NCBI RefSeq assembly: GCF_009931695.1 | Contig: NZ_CP048000.1 | Location: 3,799,501 to 3,863,500 of the forward strand | DNA from: Anaerocolumna sedimenticola | Lineage (GTDB): Bacteria; Bacillota; Clostridia; Lachnospirales; Lachnospiraceae | Length of the DNA: 64,000 nt | Direction: 5' to 3' | Part shown: positions 38,222-47,294 of the stretch, in pieces | Numbering within the stretch: position 1 is the first letter of the stretch | Layout of the letters: every line of letters starts with the position of its first letter | Position numbers and translations under genes: made by a program | Notes under the pieces: generated by a model | What the model was told of the DNA's origin: nothing | Seen by the model: only the letters and a program-made list of their open reading frames with translations | Databases searched by the model: none

Positions 38222-38269
38222 TAATCATATAATATGTCTATATGCTCATATATCAATCTAATCATATAA
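38222..38269 (+). promoter_or_regulatory. AT-rich repeats before second arsR
   Basis: AATCATATA occurs at 38223-38231 and again at 38260-38268, bracketing an ATATG...CATAT dyad. This could be a second ArsR operator or internal promoter. No firm -35/-10 pair is seen. Confidence 0.4.
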
Positions 38270-38282
38270 GGGGGGAGTCAGT

Positions 38283-38612
38283 TTGGTAGAAATATTCAAA
38301 GCACTGTCAGAAGAAAGCAGATTAAGAATCTTATCATTGCTTTTAGATAGAGAAATGTGTGTCTGTGAAATTGAGTTTTGTCTTGAGATGTCACAATCCA
38401 ATGCTTCAAGACATTTGACTGTCTTAAAACAATGCGGAATTCTTGATTACTATAAAAAAGCACAATGGGCGTATTATCGAATCAATGATACTTTTAAGCA
38501 GGAGAATATTGAACTATGGGATTATCTGCTTGTTAAGCTGAAACAACTTCCAACTTACCAGCTGGATTATGAGAAAAGTAAAAATTGCTCCAACGATATC
38601 TGTGATAAATAA
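38283..38612 (+). CDS. arsR: Second ArsR family repressor
   Basis: A 109-residue ArsR protein with [20 protein letters not shown]: the CVC pair in the first recognition helix matches the arsenite-type site, and further cysteines sit near the C-terminus (CSNDICD). TTG 38283 is the start, supported by GGGGGGAG just upstream. It is a different branch from the arsR at 36248. Two ArsR regulators in one operon suggest layered or two-ligand control. Confidence 0.88.
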   Translation: MVEIFKALSEESRLRILSLLLDREMCVCEIEFCLEMSQSNASRHLTVLKQCGILDYYKKAQWAYYRINDTFKQENIELWDYLLVKLKQLPTYQLDYEKSKNCSNDICDK

Positions 38613-38638
38613 AATCTTTTTCAAGGAGGATATTATAT

Positions 38639-39709
38639 ATGAGTGAACAAAAGAAAGGTAAATTATCTTTTTTAGACCGTTTTTTAACAGTATGGATTTT
38701 TTTGGCTATGGGTATTGGGATATTAGGTGGTTTTGCATTTCCGGAACTAGGCAAAACCTTGGAAGGAATGAGTACGGGTACCATATCTTGGCCAATTGCA
38801 ATTGGTTTAATTATAATGATGTATCCGCCTTTGGCAAAAATCAAATATGAAAAAATTGGGGACGCAGCAAGAAATAAGAAAGTTCTTGTACTTTCTTTAG
38901 TTCAAAATTGGATTATTGGACCTTTGTTGATGTTCTTCCTGGCAGTTTTATTATTGCCGGATATGCCGGGTTATGCAGTTGGATTAATTATTATAGGGCT
39001 CGCACGCTGTATTGCTATGGTTATTGTCTGGAATACCCTGGCTAAAGGAGATAATGAATATTGCGCTGCACTGGTTGCATTAAATTCTATTTTCCAGATA
39101 TTCTTATACTCATTTTATATTTATCTGTTTGTAACCGTTCTTCCAAAATGGCTGGGATTATCCTGGGGCGGTCAGGTTATTAATATTTCTATATTGGATG
39201 TGGCAAAAAGTGTACTGATCTATCTTGGGATACCATTTGCGGCCGGATTTTTAACCAGACTTGTGCTATTACGTGTGAAAAATAAGGAATGGTATGAAAA
39301 TGTATTTATTCCTAAAATATCACCTCTAGCACTAATTGCATTACTTTATACAATTGTTGTGATGTTTGCATTAAAAGGTCAATTTATAGTAGCATTACCA
39401 ATGCATGTTATACGAATTGCAATACCATTATTAATTTATTTTGCTATCATGTTTTTAGTAAGTTTTTATATGTCCTACAGACAGGGAGTTAATTATGAAC
39501 AGGCAGTAACATTGTCCTTTACAGCAGCAAGCAACAACTTTGAGCTTGCTATCGCAGTCGCAGTAGCTGTTTTTGGAATCTCATCAGATCAGGCATTTGC
39601 AGCTGTAATCGGTCCGTTGATTGAAGTCCCGGTTATGATAAGTCTTGTTAACCTGGCACTTTATTTTAAAAAAAGATATTTTGATACAAATAAAGTTTAT
39701 ATAAAATAA
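38639..39709 (+). CDS. acr3: Acr3 arsenite efflux permease
   Basis: A 356-residue transporter of the BART superfamily with ten helices. The essential conserved cysteine is C124 in [12 protein letters not shown], and the late [17 protein letters not shown] and [11 protein letters not shown] motifs are typical of Acr3. It expels As(III) using membrane potential and can partner with ArsA when ArsD/ArsA are present, as here. AAGGAGG precedes the ATG; 16 bases separate it from arsD. Confidence 0.94.
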   Translation: MSEQKKGKLSFLDRFLTVWIFLAMGIGILGGFAFPELGKTLEGMSTGTISWPIAIGLIIMMYPPLAKIKYEKIGDAARNKKVLVLSLVQNWIIGPLLMFFLAVLLLPDMPGYAVGLIIIGLARCIAMVIVWNTLAKGDNEYCAALVALNSIFQIFLYSFYIYLFVTVLPKWLGLSWGGQVINISILDVAKSVLIYLGIPFAAGFLTRLVLLRVKNKEWYENVFIPKISPLALIALLYTIVVMFALKGQFIVALPMHVIRIAIPLLIYFAIMFLVSFYMSYRQGVNYEQAVTLSFTAASNNFELAIAVAVAVFGISSDQAFAAVIGPLIEVPVMISLVNLALYFKKRYFDTNKVYIK

Positions 39710-39725
39710 TATAGGAGGCTGCAGT

Positions 39726-40115
39726 ATGAAAAAAATGCAAATATTTGAACCGGCAATGTGTTGTCCTACAGGTCTTTGTGGAGTTGGAGTAAATCCGGAA
39801 CTGATGAGAATCTCAACAATACTTAATACACTGAAAAAGAATGGAATTAATATTGACAGGTATAATCTGACGAATACACCACAGGAATTTGTAAATAACA
39901 AGTTAGTAAATAATTGTTTAAAGGAAAAAGGTGTAGAAAGTTTACCAATTATCGTATTAAATGATGAAATTGTTATCACCGGAAGATATCCTACCAATGA
40001 TGAATTTGTAAAATTACTTAACATCCCTAAAATTTATATTGGTGTAAAACCTAATTTAATGAATGCAAAAATTAAAAAGACTAGGGGATGCAGCTGTTCC
40101 GGAGGAGATTGCTAA
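39726..40115 (+). CDS. arsD: ArsD arsenic metallochaperone
   Basis: A 129-residue ArsD. The arsenite-binding cysteines C12, C13 and C18 lie in EPAMCCPTGLCG; further vicinal cysteines are at the C-terminus (GCSCSGGDC). ArsD delivers As(III) to ArsA and weakly represses some operons. The body is a thioredoxin-like fold with NTPQEFVNN and GVESLPIIVL. AGGAGG precedes the ATG. Gene order Acr3-ArsD-ArsA is common in clostridia. Confidence 0.94.
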   Translation: MKKMQIFEPAMCCPTGLCGVGVNPELMRISTILNTLKKNGINIDRYNLTNTPQEFVNNKLVNNCLKEKGVESLPIIVLNDEIVITGRYPTNDEFVKLLNIPKIYIGVKPNLMNAKIKKTRGCSCSGGDC

Positions 40116-40192
40116 TTGTATGGTATATTTAAAAAACAAAATAGTTTCGCATTTGCCTATAGAATTGTAAATACTGAAAGGAAGTTCGTAAA

Positions 40193-41927
40193 ATGGAACA
40201 ATTCGATCTAAATAAAGCAGAACTTACGAAGTATCTTTTTTTCACCGGAAAGGGTGGAGTTGGAAAAACCTCCACAGCTTGTGCTACTGCAGTAACTTTA
40301 GCCGATAACGGAAAAAAAGTTATGCTTATCAGTACGGATCCTGCATCTAATTTACAGGATGTCTTCCAAACAGAACTGAACAATAAAGGAGTTATAATAA
40401 ACGATGTTCCAAATCTTGTAGTGGCTAATCTGGATCCAATAAAAGCGGCAGAGGAATATCGGGAAAGTGTTATTGCCCCTATCGTGGTCAGCTCCCGGAT
40501 GTGGTAATAAATAATATGGAAGAACAACTTTCCGGTTCCTGTACCGTTGAAATTGCAGCATTTACTGAATTTTCCAAATTTATTACGGATGAAAAGGTAC
40601 AAAGAGATTACGATTATATCATTTTTGATACTGCACCCACGGGACATACTTTAAGAATGCTCCAACTTCCCTCTGCCTGGAGTAATTTTATTAGTCAAAA
40701 TACCCATGGTGCATCCTGTCTTGGTCAATTATCAGGTTTGGAAAGTAAAAAGGAAATATATAAAAAGGCTGTAGAAACCTTAGCAGACAAGAAAATTACT
40801 ACGTTAATACTGGTTTCAAGACCGGAGAAAACACCCCTGGCAGAAGCGGAAAGAGCTTCAAAGGAATTAGCAGAGATTGGTATTAACAACCAAATTTTAA
40901 TCATAAATGGTGTCCTGTCCTCATATAATGACAAAATATCCGAGAGTTTGTATCTAAAACAGCAAAATGCACTTTTGGATATGCCTGAGGGAATAAAGAA
41001 ATTAAGAATTTATACGATTCCTTTAAGAGCATATAATATTACCGGCATAGAAAACGTCAGAGCGTTATTAACAAGGGATAATTATAAATTCTGTGAAGAA
41101 AAAATCAATGCTAAAGTAATTCCTCAAATAAATGACATTATAACTGATTTGTATGATTCGGATAAAAAGTCATATTTACTATGGGAAAAGGTGGTGTCGG
41201 TAAAACCACCATAGCCGCATCCATTGCTTTGGGGCTTGCCAAAAGAGGTAAAAAAGTACATCTGACTACTACGGATCCGGCAGCCCATCTAAAATTCGTT
41301 ATTAATGAATCAGCGGGTATTACAATGAGTCATATTGATGAAAAGGAAGAATTAAGAAAATACCAGAATGAGGTACTAAGTAAAGCAAAGGAAACTATGT
41401 CAGAGGATGACATAGCTTATGTAGAAGAAGATTTAAAATCCCCATGCACCCAGGAAATCGCCGTCTTCAGGGCTTTTGCAGAAATTGTGGAAAAAGCTGA
41501 TAACCAGGTTGTAGTAATTGATACCGCACCTACGGGTCATACATTGTTATTATTGGATTCAACACAAAGCTATAATCAGGAAATGAAACGTTCTCAAGGT
41601 GACATTCCGGAATCAGCTAAAAAGCTGCTGCCAAGGCTTAGAAATCGGGAAGAAACAGAAGTAATCATTGTTACACTTGCCGAAGCTACACCGGTATATG
41701 AAGCAAAACGTTTAGAGGAGGATTTAAAACGTGCTAAAATATCAAGTAAATGGTGGGTGATTAATGCATCTTTGTACCGTACTGGAACCAATAATCCATT
41801 ATTATCAGCGAAAGCCAGTAATGAAATTGAATGGATTAATAAAGTAGATAAACACACAGATGGAAATTTTGCTGTTATCGGATGGACAGCAGAAGATATA
41901 AGAGATGATAAACTTTTATTAATTTAA
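40193..41927 (+). CDS. arsA: ArsA arsenite-stimulated ATPase (two apparent frameshifts)
   Basis: A two-domain ATPase of about 577 residues once two single-base gaps are repaired. First P-loop: FFTGKGGVGKTS; second: GKGGVGKTTIAAS. Each half has the signature DTAPTGHTL. The arsenite-site cysteines are visible in SGSCTVEIAAF and HGASCLGQL (half 1) and SPCTQEIAVF (half 2). Frame 1 stops at 40505; one C added to 40476-40479 yields APYRGQLPDVV. The next stop at 41212 is removed by one T at 41175-41177, giving SYFTMGKGG. ArsA energises arsenite efflux through the permease. Confidence 0.92.
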
Positions 41928-41946
41928 CTTAATAATATTATACTTC

Positions 41947-41982
41947 CAAAAGCTGCTTACAACATTTGTCAGGCAGCTTTTG
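41947..41982 (+). terminator. Terminator of ars operon
   Basis: CAAAAGCTGC pairs with GCAGCTTTTG around a 16-nt loop. The T-run is short (TTTTG ATTTAT), but the position directly after arsA fits. Confidence 0.78.
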
Positions 41983-42073
41983 ATTTATAGAATATTATCC
42001 ATATTTAATTCAAGATATTGATTAAAAATCAATTGTAGGTATTATAGTGGTCAGTATACTGACGAATTTATAT

Positions 42074-42159
42074 ATCAACGGCGAGATTATGGAACAAATG
42101 GACTTTGAAGCTGACTGCAATAATCCGAATAATATTATTTCTCTAATTGACAAAATGGA
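42074..42159 (+). pseudogene. Duplicated fragment of the Cys-rich DUF6144-like gene
   Basis: These 86 bases match 48414-48499 at 84 positions. They encode INGEIMEQMDFEADCNNPNN and the rest of residues about 16-44 of the protein at 48369. The fragment has no start or end and breaks into IS256 sequence after 42159. The near identity implies a recent duplication. Confidence 0.8.
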
Positions 42160-42398
42160 ATTCGCATCTGATTTCAAATCAGTTCCGTAAAGTTACCAAA
42201 ACGAAAAATTCCTTCACTAATGATACATCCCTTGAAAAAATGCTGTATCTGGCATCCATGAATGTGTTAAAGAAATGGACGCAACGTTACAGGAACTGGG
42301 ACATGGTATTAAGCCAACTAAGTCTCATTTTTGAAGATAGACTGGCACCAATACCTGTAAGTAGAATAAGCAACCGGCATAAGCTTCAGAAAACCTGA
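42160..42398 (+). pseudogene. C-terminal fragment of an IS256-family transposase
   Basis: Encodes SNQFRKVTKTKNSFTNDTSL then EKMLYLASMNVLKKWTQRYR and NWDMVLSQLSLIFEDRL, the end of an IS256/Mutator transposase. It is clearly different in sequence from the copy at 21046-22287, so it derives from another element. A hairpin GCAACCGGC / GCCGGTTGC lies at the stop codon, as in the other copy. Confidence 0.8.
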
Positions 42399-42494
42399 AC
42401 CCATACGCCGGTTGCATTTATTCCATCGGCATTATAATTATTGCCGGTACACCCATATTTATTCCAGAGGCGATTTTTATGTAAGACTTTAATA

Positions 42495-42599
42495 TCAAAA
42501 CGGACGGTGCAAAATATAGAAACAAAAGCATTACTAAATAAGTTTTATAATAGTTCTTTGAATACATTTTTATCTGAATATCTAAAAATCAGATTTTAA
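42495..42599 (+). pseudogene. Fragment of a BlaI-type repressor gene
   Basis: Translates as SKRTVQNIETKALLNKFYNS then SLNTFLSEYLKI, nearly identical to the C-terminal half of the repressor at 9402, with several synonymous DNA changes. It lacks the entire DNA-binding half and ends at TAA 42599. It must come from a paralogue elsewhere, or a duplicated and diverged copy. Confidence 0.75.
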
Positions 42600-42619
42600 T
42601 ACCAGGGGAGCTGCTAATT

Positions 42620-44256
42620 TTAAATTAACACCTTTTCCAATTCTTTCTTAGCCTGTTCCCGTAATATAGACTTACGAACCTTTCCGCTTGAAGATACAGG
42701 AAAGCTATTTACAAATACTATATACTTAGGGACTTTGTACTTTGCCATATTTTTGTGGGCAAAATCCAGAATCACTTCTTTTTCCAGAGCTTCTGCATTT
42801 GGCTTTTTAATAATAAATGCAAAAATTTCTTCGCCCAGAAGTTCATCAGGAACACCAATAACAGCAGCATCCATAATCCCTCTATGACGTTTTAAAACAT
42901 TTTCAATTTCTACAGTAGAAACATTTTCGCCGCCGCGGATGATAAGCTCCTTTATACGGCCTTTAATGGTTATGTAACCTTCACTGTCACAACTGACAAT
43001 ATCGCCGGTATGCAGCCAACCGTCTTTATCAATAGCCCTATTTGTAGCTTCCATGTTTTTATAATATTCGTCCATAATATAAACGGATTTCACACATAAT
43101 TCACCTTTTTCTCCGCAGATTACCTCTTCACCGGTTGAGAAATCTAAAACTTTAATTTCAACGCCGGGTAAGGGTTTTCCAATGGAATGGAGACGGTGGT
43201 AAAGCACATCTTCGGCAGCCATCTGTGTAATACCTATGGCTTCTGTTTGTCCATATAAATTAGCGATGTTTTCAATGCCTAATTCTTCAATAATTTTCAT
43301 AAGAAGGTCTTCACTGCAGCAGGAGCCGGCTATAAAACCTTTTCTTAAACTAGAAAGGTCAAATATACTTAAATCATTGTTTAAGAGAAAATTAAACATG
43401 GTGGGAACGCCGTTAAATACCGTACAACTTTCTTCCATAATCAATTCCGGTACTTTTTTGGTCTCAAAACGTTCGGCAATGACGATAGCAGAACCATAGA
43501 GGAGACCGGATATGGTACTTAAAACAAAACCGATAACGTGGAAGAGGGGAAGACATAGTAAAATCCTGTCCTCCGGATCATATTCCATACGTTCTCCGGA
43601 AGTTATGGCATTATTTACCGTGGAAAAGTGATTTAAGACTGCACCTTTTGCTTTACCCGTGGTACCCGAGGTATAGAAGATATTAAGAGGATCTTTTGAA
43701 GTAACCTGATTTTGAATTTGGGCTAATTCTTCCGTGTTTATTTTTTTACCCAGTTTTAACATGGCACCCAAAGAAAATGTACCGGGAAATTGTGTGTTAT
43801 CCAGCGAAACAACGGTTTTTAACTTAGGCAGTTCTTTACTGGAAAGGCAGCCGGGTTCTGCGCTTTTAAGCTCCGGGCAAAGGCTCTGTAAATGCTCCAT
43901 AAACGGATTACCTTTAAAACCCTTTGTAATAAATAAAAAGGTGCTTTCCGACTGGTTAAGGACGTAGGAAAGCTCACTTTTTGTACTGCTTGTATTTATA
44001 CATACCAATACAGCCCGATTCTGGCAGCTGCAATCTCCAAGGCTACATACAGAGGTGAATTTAAAGACAGAATAGCAATATGATCTCCTTTTTTAACACC
44101 TAAAGCAGCCAGTCCTTTAGCAAAGGAAGTACTTAGTTCTTTTAGCTGGCCATAAGTTAATTTTTCACCGGTTAAAGGATAAACAAGGGCTTCCCTGTCC
44201 TCAAATTCCAAACATTTTTTATCTAATACATCTGCAAGATTTTTATTTACAAACAC
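42620..44256 (-). CDS. Acyl-CoA synthetase, AMP-binding family (apparent frameshift)
   Basis: An ANL-superfamily ligase of about 545 residues that activates a carboxylic acid with ATP and transfers it to CoA or a carrier protein. Motifs: FYTSGTTGKAKGAVLNHFST (P-loop-like A3), ANLYGQTEAIGITQ (A5), DGWLHTGDIVSCDSEGYITI (A7-A8) and SSGKVRKSIL with the A10 lysine. The N-terminal 86 residues are in another frame; one base added at the CCC of 44014-44016 gives AARIGAVLVCINTSSTKSEL. It is the last gene of the riboswitch-controlled operon. Substrate unknown. Confidence 0.88.
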
Positions 44257-44302
44257 ATGCGCTCCCCTTTATCATTGAAAGTTTTAGAAATGTTGCCTGC
44301 TG

Positions 44303-45319
44303 TTAGTATTTAAACAGCAGACCAATATTTTCTGAACCGCAGCCGATTGTCCATAAGACAATATAATCGTCTCTGTTTACCTGGCCTCTCTTTATGGCTT
44401 CATATAAGGTAATAAAGGGACTGCTGGTTCCTGTGTATCCGTAAATATCACCGATATATAAACTGTGTTCTTCGTCAATGTTAAGTATTTCTCTTATTTT
44501 TTGAATATTGATAAGAGCGTACTGGGAAAAGCAGAACATTCGGATATCCGATGGCTTTAATTCATTTCTTCCAAGAACCGTAGTGATGGTTTCAACAGCT
44601 GATTCCGGGACATTTTCTTCCGGCGGTGTAAATTTAATAAGGAGTTCCTCCCGGTCTTTTGAGCGGAACATATTGGAAAACCCGCAACCGGGAATAAGGG
44701 CTACATCCACGCCTTCATTCTTTACAATACACATGGAATCCAGGACGCCACGTTCTTCTTCGGTTTTTTCCAGAATAACTGCACAGGCTGCGTCACCGTA
44801 ATGGCCATAGAGATTTTCTTCTTCTGTATCAATGATTAAATTAATATAATCACAGCCAATAAGCAGGGTTCGGTTAATATTAGGGCTGACGGACATATAT
44901 TTGGAAATCCAGTCAAAGGCCAAGGTCATGCCGCAGCAGTTAGAATTCATATCATAACAGATACATTCTTTTTTACCACCAATTAAACTATGGATTTTAA
45001 TTGAAGTAGGAGGAGCAATATATTCCGGAAGCTGACTGGATAATATGATCATATCCATATCTGCACCGGAAAGTCCGGTTTTATGAAATAATTCCTCTAC
45101 AGCCTCTATGGAAAGTGTGAGAGTATTCTGACCATCCTCATCAAAGAGGTAACGTTTATCCCTGCCTATTATATCTTTTAGAAAATGTTCCACGTCTTTC
45201 CCACGTTTCTTAAAATGCTCGATATACATTTTATTATCCATGACTTTTTTACCGTGGCTGACAGCCAAATCTCTTATTTTTACCTTAACCAAATTTTGCT
45301 CCTCCTTAAATTTATTCAT
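44303..45319 (-). CDS. KASIII-like (FabH-family) condensing enzyme
   Basis: A 338-residue thiolase-fold protein of the ketoacyl synthase III type. The nucleophile region is DMNSNCCGMTLAFDWISK, aligning with the FabH active cysteine. At the place of the usual catalytic His (HQAN) the sequence reads FSQYALINIQKI, and at the Asn motif it reads YGYTGTSSPFITL, so His and Asn appear to be replaced. GHYGDAACAVILE is conserved. Such divergence suggests acyl transfer or claisen chemistry unlike fatty-acid initiation, as in DarB- or PqsD-like side branches. CTCCT-type ribosome site (AAGGAGGAG) precedes the ATG. Confidence 0.82.
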   Translation of the reverse strand: MNKFKEEQNLVKVKIRDLAVSHGKKVMDNKMYIEHFKKRGKDVEHFLKDIIGRDKRYLFDEDGQNTLTLSIEAVEELFHKTGLSGADMDMIILSSQLPEYIAPPTSIKIHSLIGGKKECICYDMNSNCCGMTLAFDWISKYMSVSPNINRTLLIGCDYINLIIDTEEENLYGHYGDAACAVILEKTEEERGVLDSMCIVKNEGVDVALIPGCGFSNMFRSKDREELLIKFTPPEENVPESAVETITTVLGRNELKPSDIRMFCFSQYALINIQKIREILNIDEEHSLYIGDIYGYTGTSSPFITLYEAIKRGQVNRDDYIVLWTIGCGSENIGLLFKY

Positions 45320-45361
45320 GTTAATTTATAAAGTAAGCATTATAGAATGTCAAAATTTATA

Positions 45362-45691
45362 TTATAAGATTTTAAAATCGGTTATACCAGCTTCCATAGC
45401 AAGTCTTTTTACCTGCATGGATAAAACTGCACTATCCAGTATTCGAAGAGTTACGGTATGAAAACCGGTTTGCTTGTAAAGAATAAAGAATTGTTTCAGC
45501 TTATCCTGCTTGTCCGTAGTAATTACACCCATATTTCTGGCATCCAGTTCCAATGTATACTGAATCGGTTTAATTTTAGAAACCGCTGCTCCATATTCTT
45601 GTCTGAAGACTTTAATATCCTCATCTCCAAAGGTACCGTCAAGTACAATTTTCATAGTATTTCCTTCTACATTGATACTAAATTTTTTCAT
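45362..45691 (-). CDS. Small STAS-like domain protein
   Basis: A 109-residue protein resembling STAS/anti-sigma-factor-antagonist folds: FSINVEGNTMKIVLDGTFGD, then TLELDARNMGVITTDKQDKL and a C-terminal VKRLAMEAGITDFKI. The phosphorylated serine typical of SpoIIAA is not evident (NMGVI in its place). I chose the last of three ATG codons (45691) since AAAGGAG is 7 bases upstream of it. First gene after the c-di-GMP riboswitch; KASIII and the ligase follow. Confidence 0.7.
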   Translation of the reverse strand: MKKFSINVEGNTMKIVLDGTFGDEDIKVFRQEYGAAVSKIKPIQYTLELDARNMGVITTDKQDKLKQFFILYKQTGFHTVTLRILDSAVLSMQVKRLAMEAGITDFKIL

Positions 45692-45769
45692 CATCATTCT
45701 CCTTTGTATTATTATTTTATCAAAAAAGAAAATGTGCTCCATGAAACTAGTAATTTAAAAAAGAAAAAT

Positions 45770-45793
45770 GAGCCGGCAAAAAAGCCACGGCTC
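45770..45793 (-). terminator. Riboswitch-associated terminator
   Basis: On the minus strand GAGCCG pairs with CGGCTC, with an inner GGC/GCC step, followed by ATTTTTCTTTTTT. It lies between the c-di-GMP aptamer and the STAS-like gene and is the probable expression platform. Confidence 0.85.
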
Positions 45794-45805
45794 GTCTGTG
45801 AATTC

Positions 45806-45886
45806 ATGGCAACCCGGCGACCATAGTATAAACCTTAGGCCCGTAGCTTTGCGTCCCTGTCTTTCGGCAGGTTTGCCTTTGTCACT
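45806..45886 (-). ncRNA. Class I cyclic di-GMP riboswitch (GEMM-I)
   Basis: Read on the minus strand the sequence begins GTGACAAAGGCAAACC, then GCCGAAAGACAGGGACGCAA, AGCTACGGGCCTAAGG, a variable hairpin, TATGGTCGCCGGGTTGCC and closing GAATTCAC. This is the GEMM-I consensus: GGCAAACC, a GAAA tetraloop with its receptor, GACGCAAAGC.ACGGG.CUAAGG, and GCCGGGUUGCC. The 5-prime GTGA pairs with the 3-prime TCAC to close P1. A terminator follows at 45770-45793. It controls the STAS, KASIII-like and ligase operon. Whether the ligand turns it on or off cannot be read directly. Confidence 0.95.
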
Positions 45887-46043
45887 TTAATTTTCTTTTG
45901 ATTTTGAAGTAAAAAGTACAATACGCTTACATTATATATTTATTTTGACAATTAAGCAATACATTTCTTTCCATTATTATGAAAAATAGCCTATTTTTTA
46001 CATTACCATTACAATTAGTAAATATGTTGATGCCGTAGAGGTC

Positions 46044-46352
46044 CTATAAAGCCTGTGAAGTCTTACGCAAAGACAGACTGAGATTTACATGAAGGGTAAG
46101 ACAAAGCGACATGATGTGAGCATCGTTTTTCCTGAATTTCAGGGATGAGGCGTTCTTTGGCAGGGTATCCAGACTCATCTTAAAGAAATTCATAGTAAAC
46201 TCACGGTAGAGATAGTGTAGCTTATACTCATTTTTCTTATAGCCCTTTAAGTCATCATTCGGTACATTGGTTGTGTAGATAATAAGGGCATTTGGGGTTG
46301 ACACACTTGTGTATGGTAAAGTATTTACGATCTTTCTTAGGAACAAGAGCAT
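46044..46352 (-). pseudogene. Transposase C-terminal fragment, perhaps IS1380-like
   Basis: The frame encodes LIIYTTNVPNDDLKGYKKNE, LHYLYREFTMNFFKMSLDTL and ASSLKFRKNDAHIMSLCLTL. The spacing of TN, a YxxR-like block, FxK, SSxxF and the NxARxM-like tail resembles the end of IS1380-type DDE transposases. The match is by eye and weak. It has no normal start and sits among other broken genes. Confidence 0.4.
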
Positions 46353-46450
46353 GGGAGTAATAAGGGCATCGCAGAGTGTATTGCGGAGTGAGAGAAGTTG
46401 TCCCTGGTTATTTAAGATATATTAAAGATGGTTAGGGAAAGAACTATTTA

Positions 46451-46621
46451 AGGACAGTTGCAACTGGAGGATGTGTGAATGCTTATGACACATATTTAAC
46501 TCTACTTAATGTTGAGGGTTTGAATAGGGGGATTTGGCGGTATCTTCCATTGGAACATGAGTTATATTTTGAGGAGGCAGTCATGTCTGGCACATTAATA
46601 CATTTATCTCTCCAGATGTAA
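46451..46621 (+). pseudogene. Fragment of a SagB-type nitroreductase
   Basis: Encodes RTVATGGCVNAYDTYLTLLN then VEGLNRGIWRYLPLEHELYF and EEA. The block of a serine-glycine-glycine-like motif, a YL-x2-NVEGL core and WRYLPLEHEL is the heart of SagB/ThcOx dehydrogenases, which oxidise thiazolines or related peptides. Only about 55 residues remain and the flavin-binding halves are gone. No RiPP precursor or cyclodehydratase is seen nearby. Confidence 0.6.
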
Positions 46622-46716
46622 TATATACTAAATTGGTTCGACATATTTCATAACGAAAAACTAAAACCAAAAAATAAACAACATAACTATAACCATCTAT
46701 TAGCCCTTTAAACTTA

Positions 46717-47187
46717 AGAGCACTGAAAAACCCCTGGTTTTTTTTCATAGCAGGGGTTTGGTGCATTATTATACAGCTGAGAAACATTTGTTATGCGTCC
46801 GCAAACTAAAAACAGCCTTATTAGGCCTCTTTCATTTCAATCATCTTTACAATTCTCTTTATATTAACCGCAAAGGCAGTAAAAGCTTTTTCAAAAGCAT
46901 CAGTTTAAACATCATCTCCGGTTCGGCTGCCGGTCGACCGAATTTTTCACAGTACTGTTCTTTCAGCATTGGGTTAACGAAGCTGAAATCTATGTTTTCT
47001 TTAATTTTTCTCAGTAAGTTATCTTTAGGGATTAAAATATCATACAGATTTCTATACTGTGACAGTTTCATTTGCACATTTTCTTTCAGCATATTTCCCC
47101 GCCTTTTATCCTTGTTTATAGCATAATTATACTATTTTCATGCAAAAAATCCATTCACTCAATGCGAACAGACTTTTTCAGTGCTCT
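46717..47187 (-). mobile_element. Internally deleted IS1182-family element (MITE-like)
   Basis: Perfect 14-bp terminal inverted repeats AGAGCACTGAAAAA (46717-46730) and TTTTTCAGTGCTCT (47174-47187) enclose 471 bp. Inside, on the minus strand, is the start of an IS1182 transposase (see 46821-47092) joined to its last two dozen codons. A hairpin AAACCCCTG / CAGGGGTTT lies near the left end. Flanks read TTTAAACTTA and TTAAACTTTA. A full-length partner elsewhere would be needed for movement. Confidence 0.78.
46821..47092 (-). pseudogene. IS1182 transposase remnant
   Basis: The N-terminal part, MKLSQYRNLYDILIPKDNLL then FSFVNPMLKEQYCEKFGRPA and EPEMMFKLMLLKK, is the standard start of IS1182 transposases. 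It jumps near 46885 to AFTAFAVNIKRIVKMIEMKEA in another frame, the usual end, so the catalytic centre is absent. Not functional. Confidence 0.8.
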
Positions 47188-47232
47188 TTAAACTTTAGTG
47201 TTTGAGGGGTTTTGTCGTTCCATAGATTGGGT

Positions 47233-47294
47233 ATGTAATAAAATATAATATCTTAGTATATAATTTGAAATATTATCCATTTAGTGATATATTT
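47233..47294. repeat. AT-rich repeat, copy A
   Basis: ATGTAATAAAATATAATATC, TTAGTATATAATTTGAAATA and TTATCC-T-TAGTGA blocks recur at 52035-52097 with few differences. Both copies follow a GTTTTGTC-TT motif. Origin unknown. Confidence 0.65.

Noticed and set aside
40501..41214. Three separate small ATPase genes in the arsA region
   Set aside because: The pieces join in order into one two-domain ArsA after two one-base repairs; separate genes would each lack parts of the ATP or arsenite site.
46758..47126. Plus-strand frame across the IS1182 remnant
   Set aside because: It is antisense to the recognisable transposase pieces.
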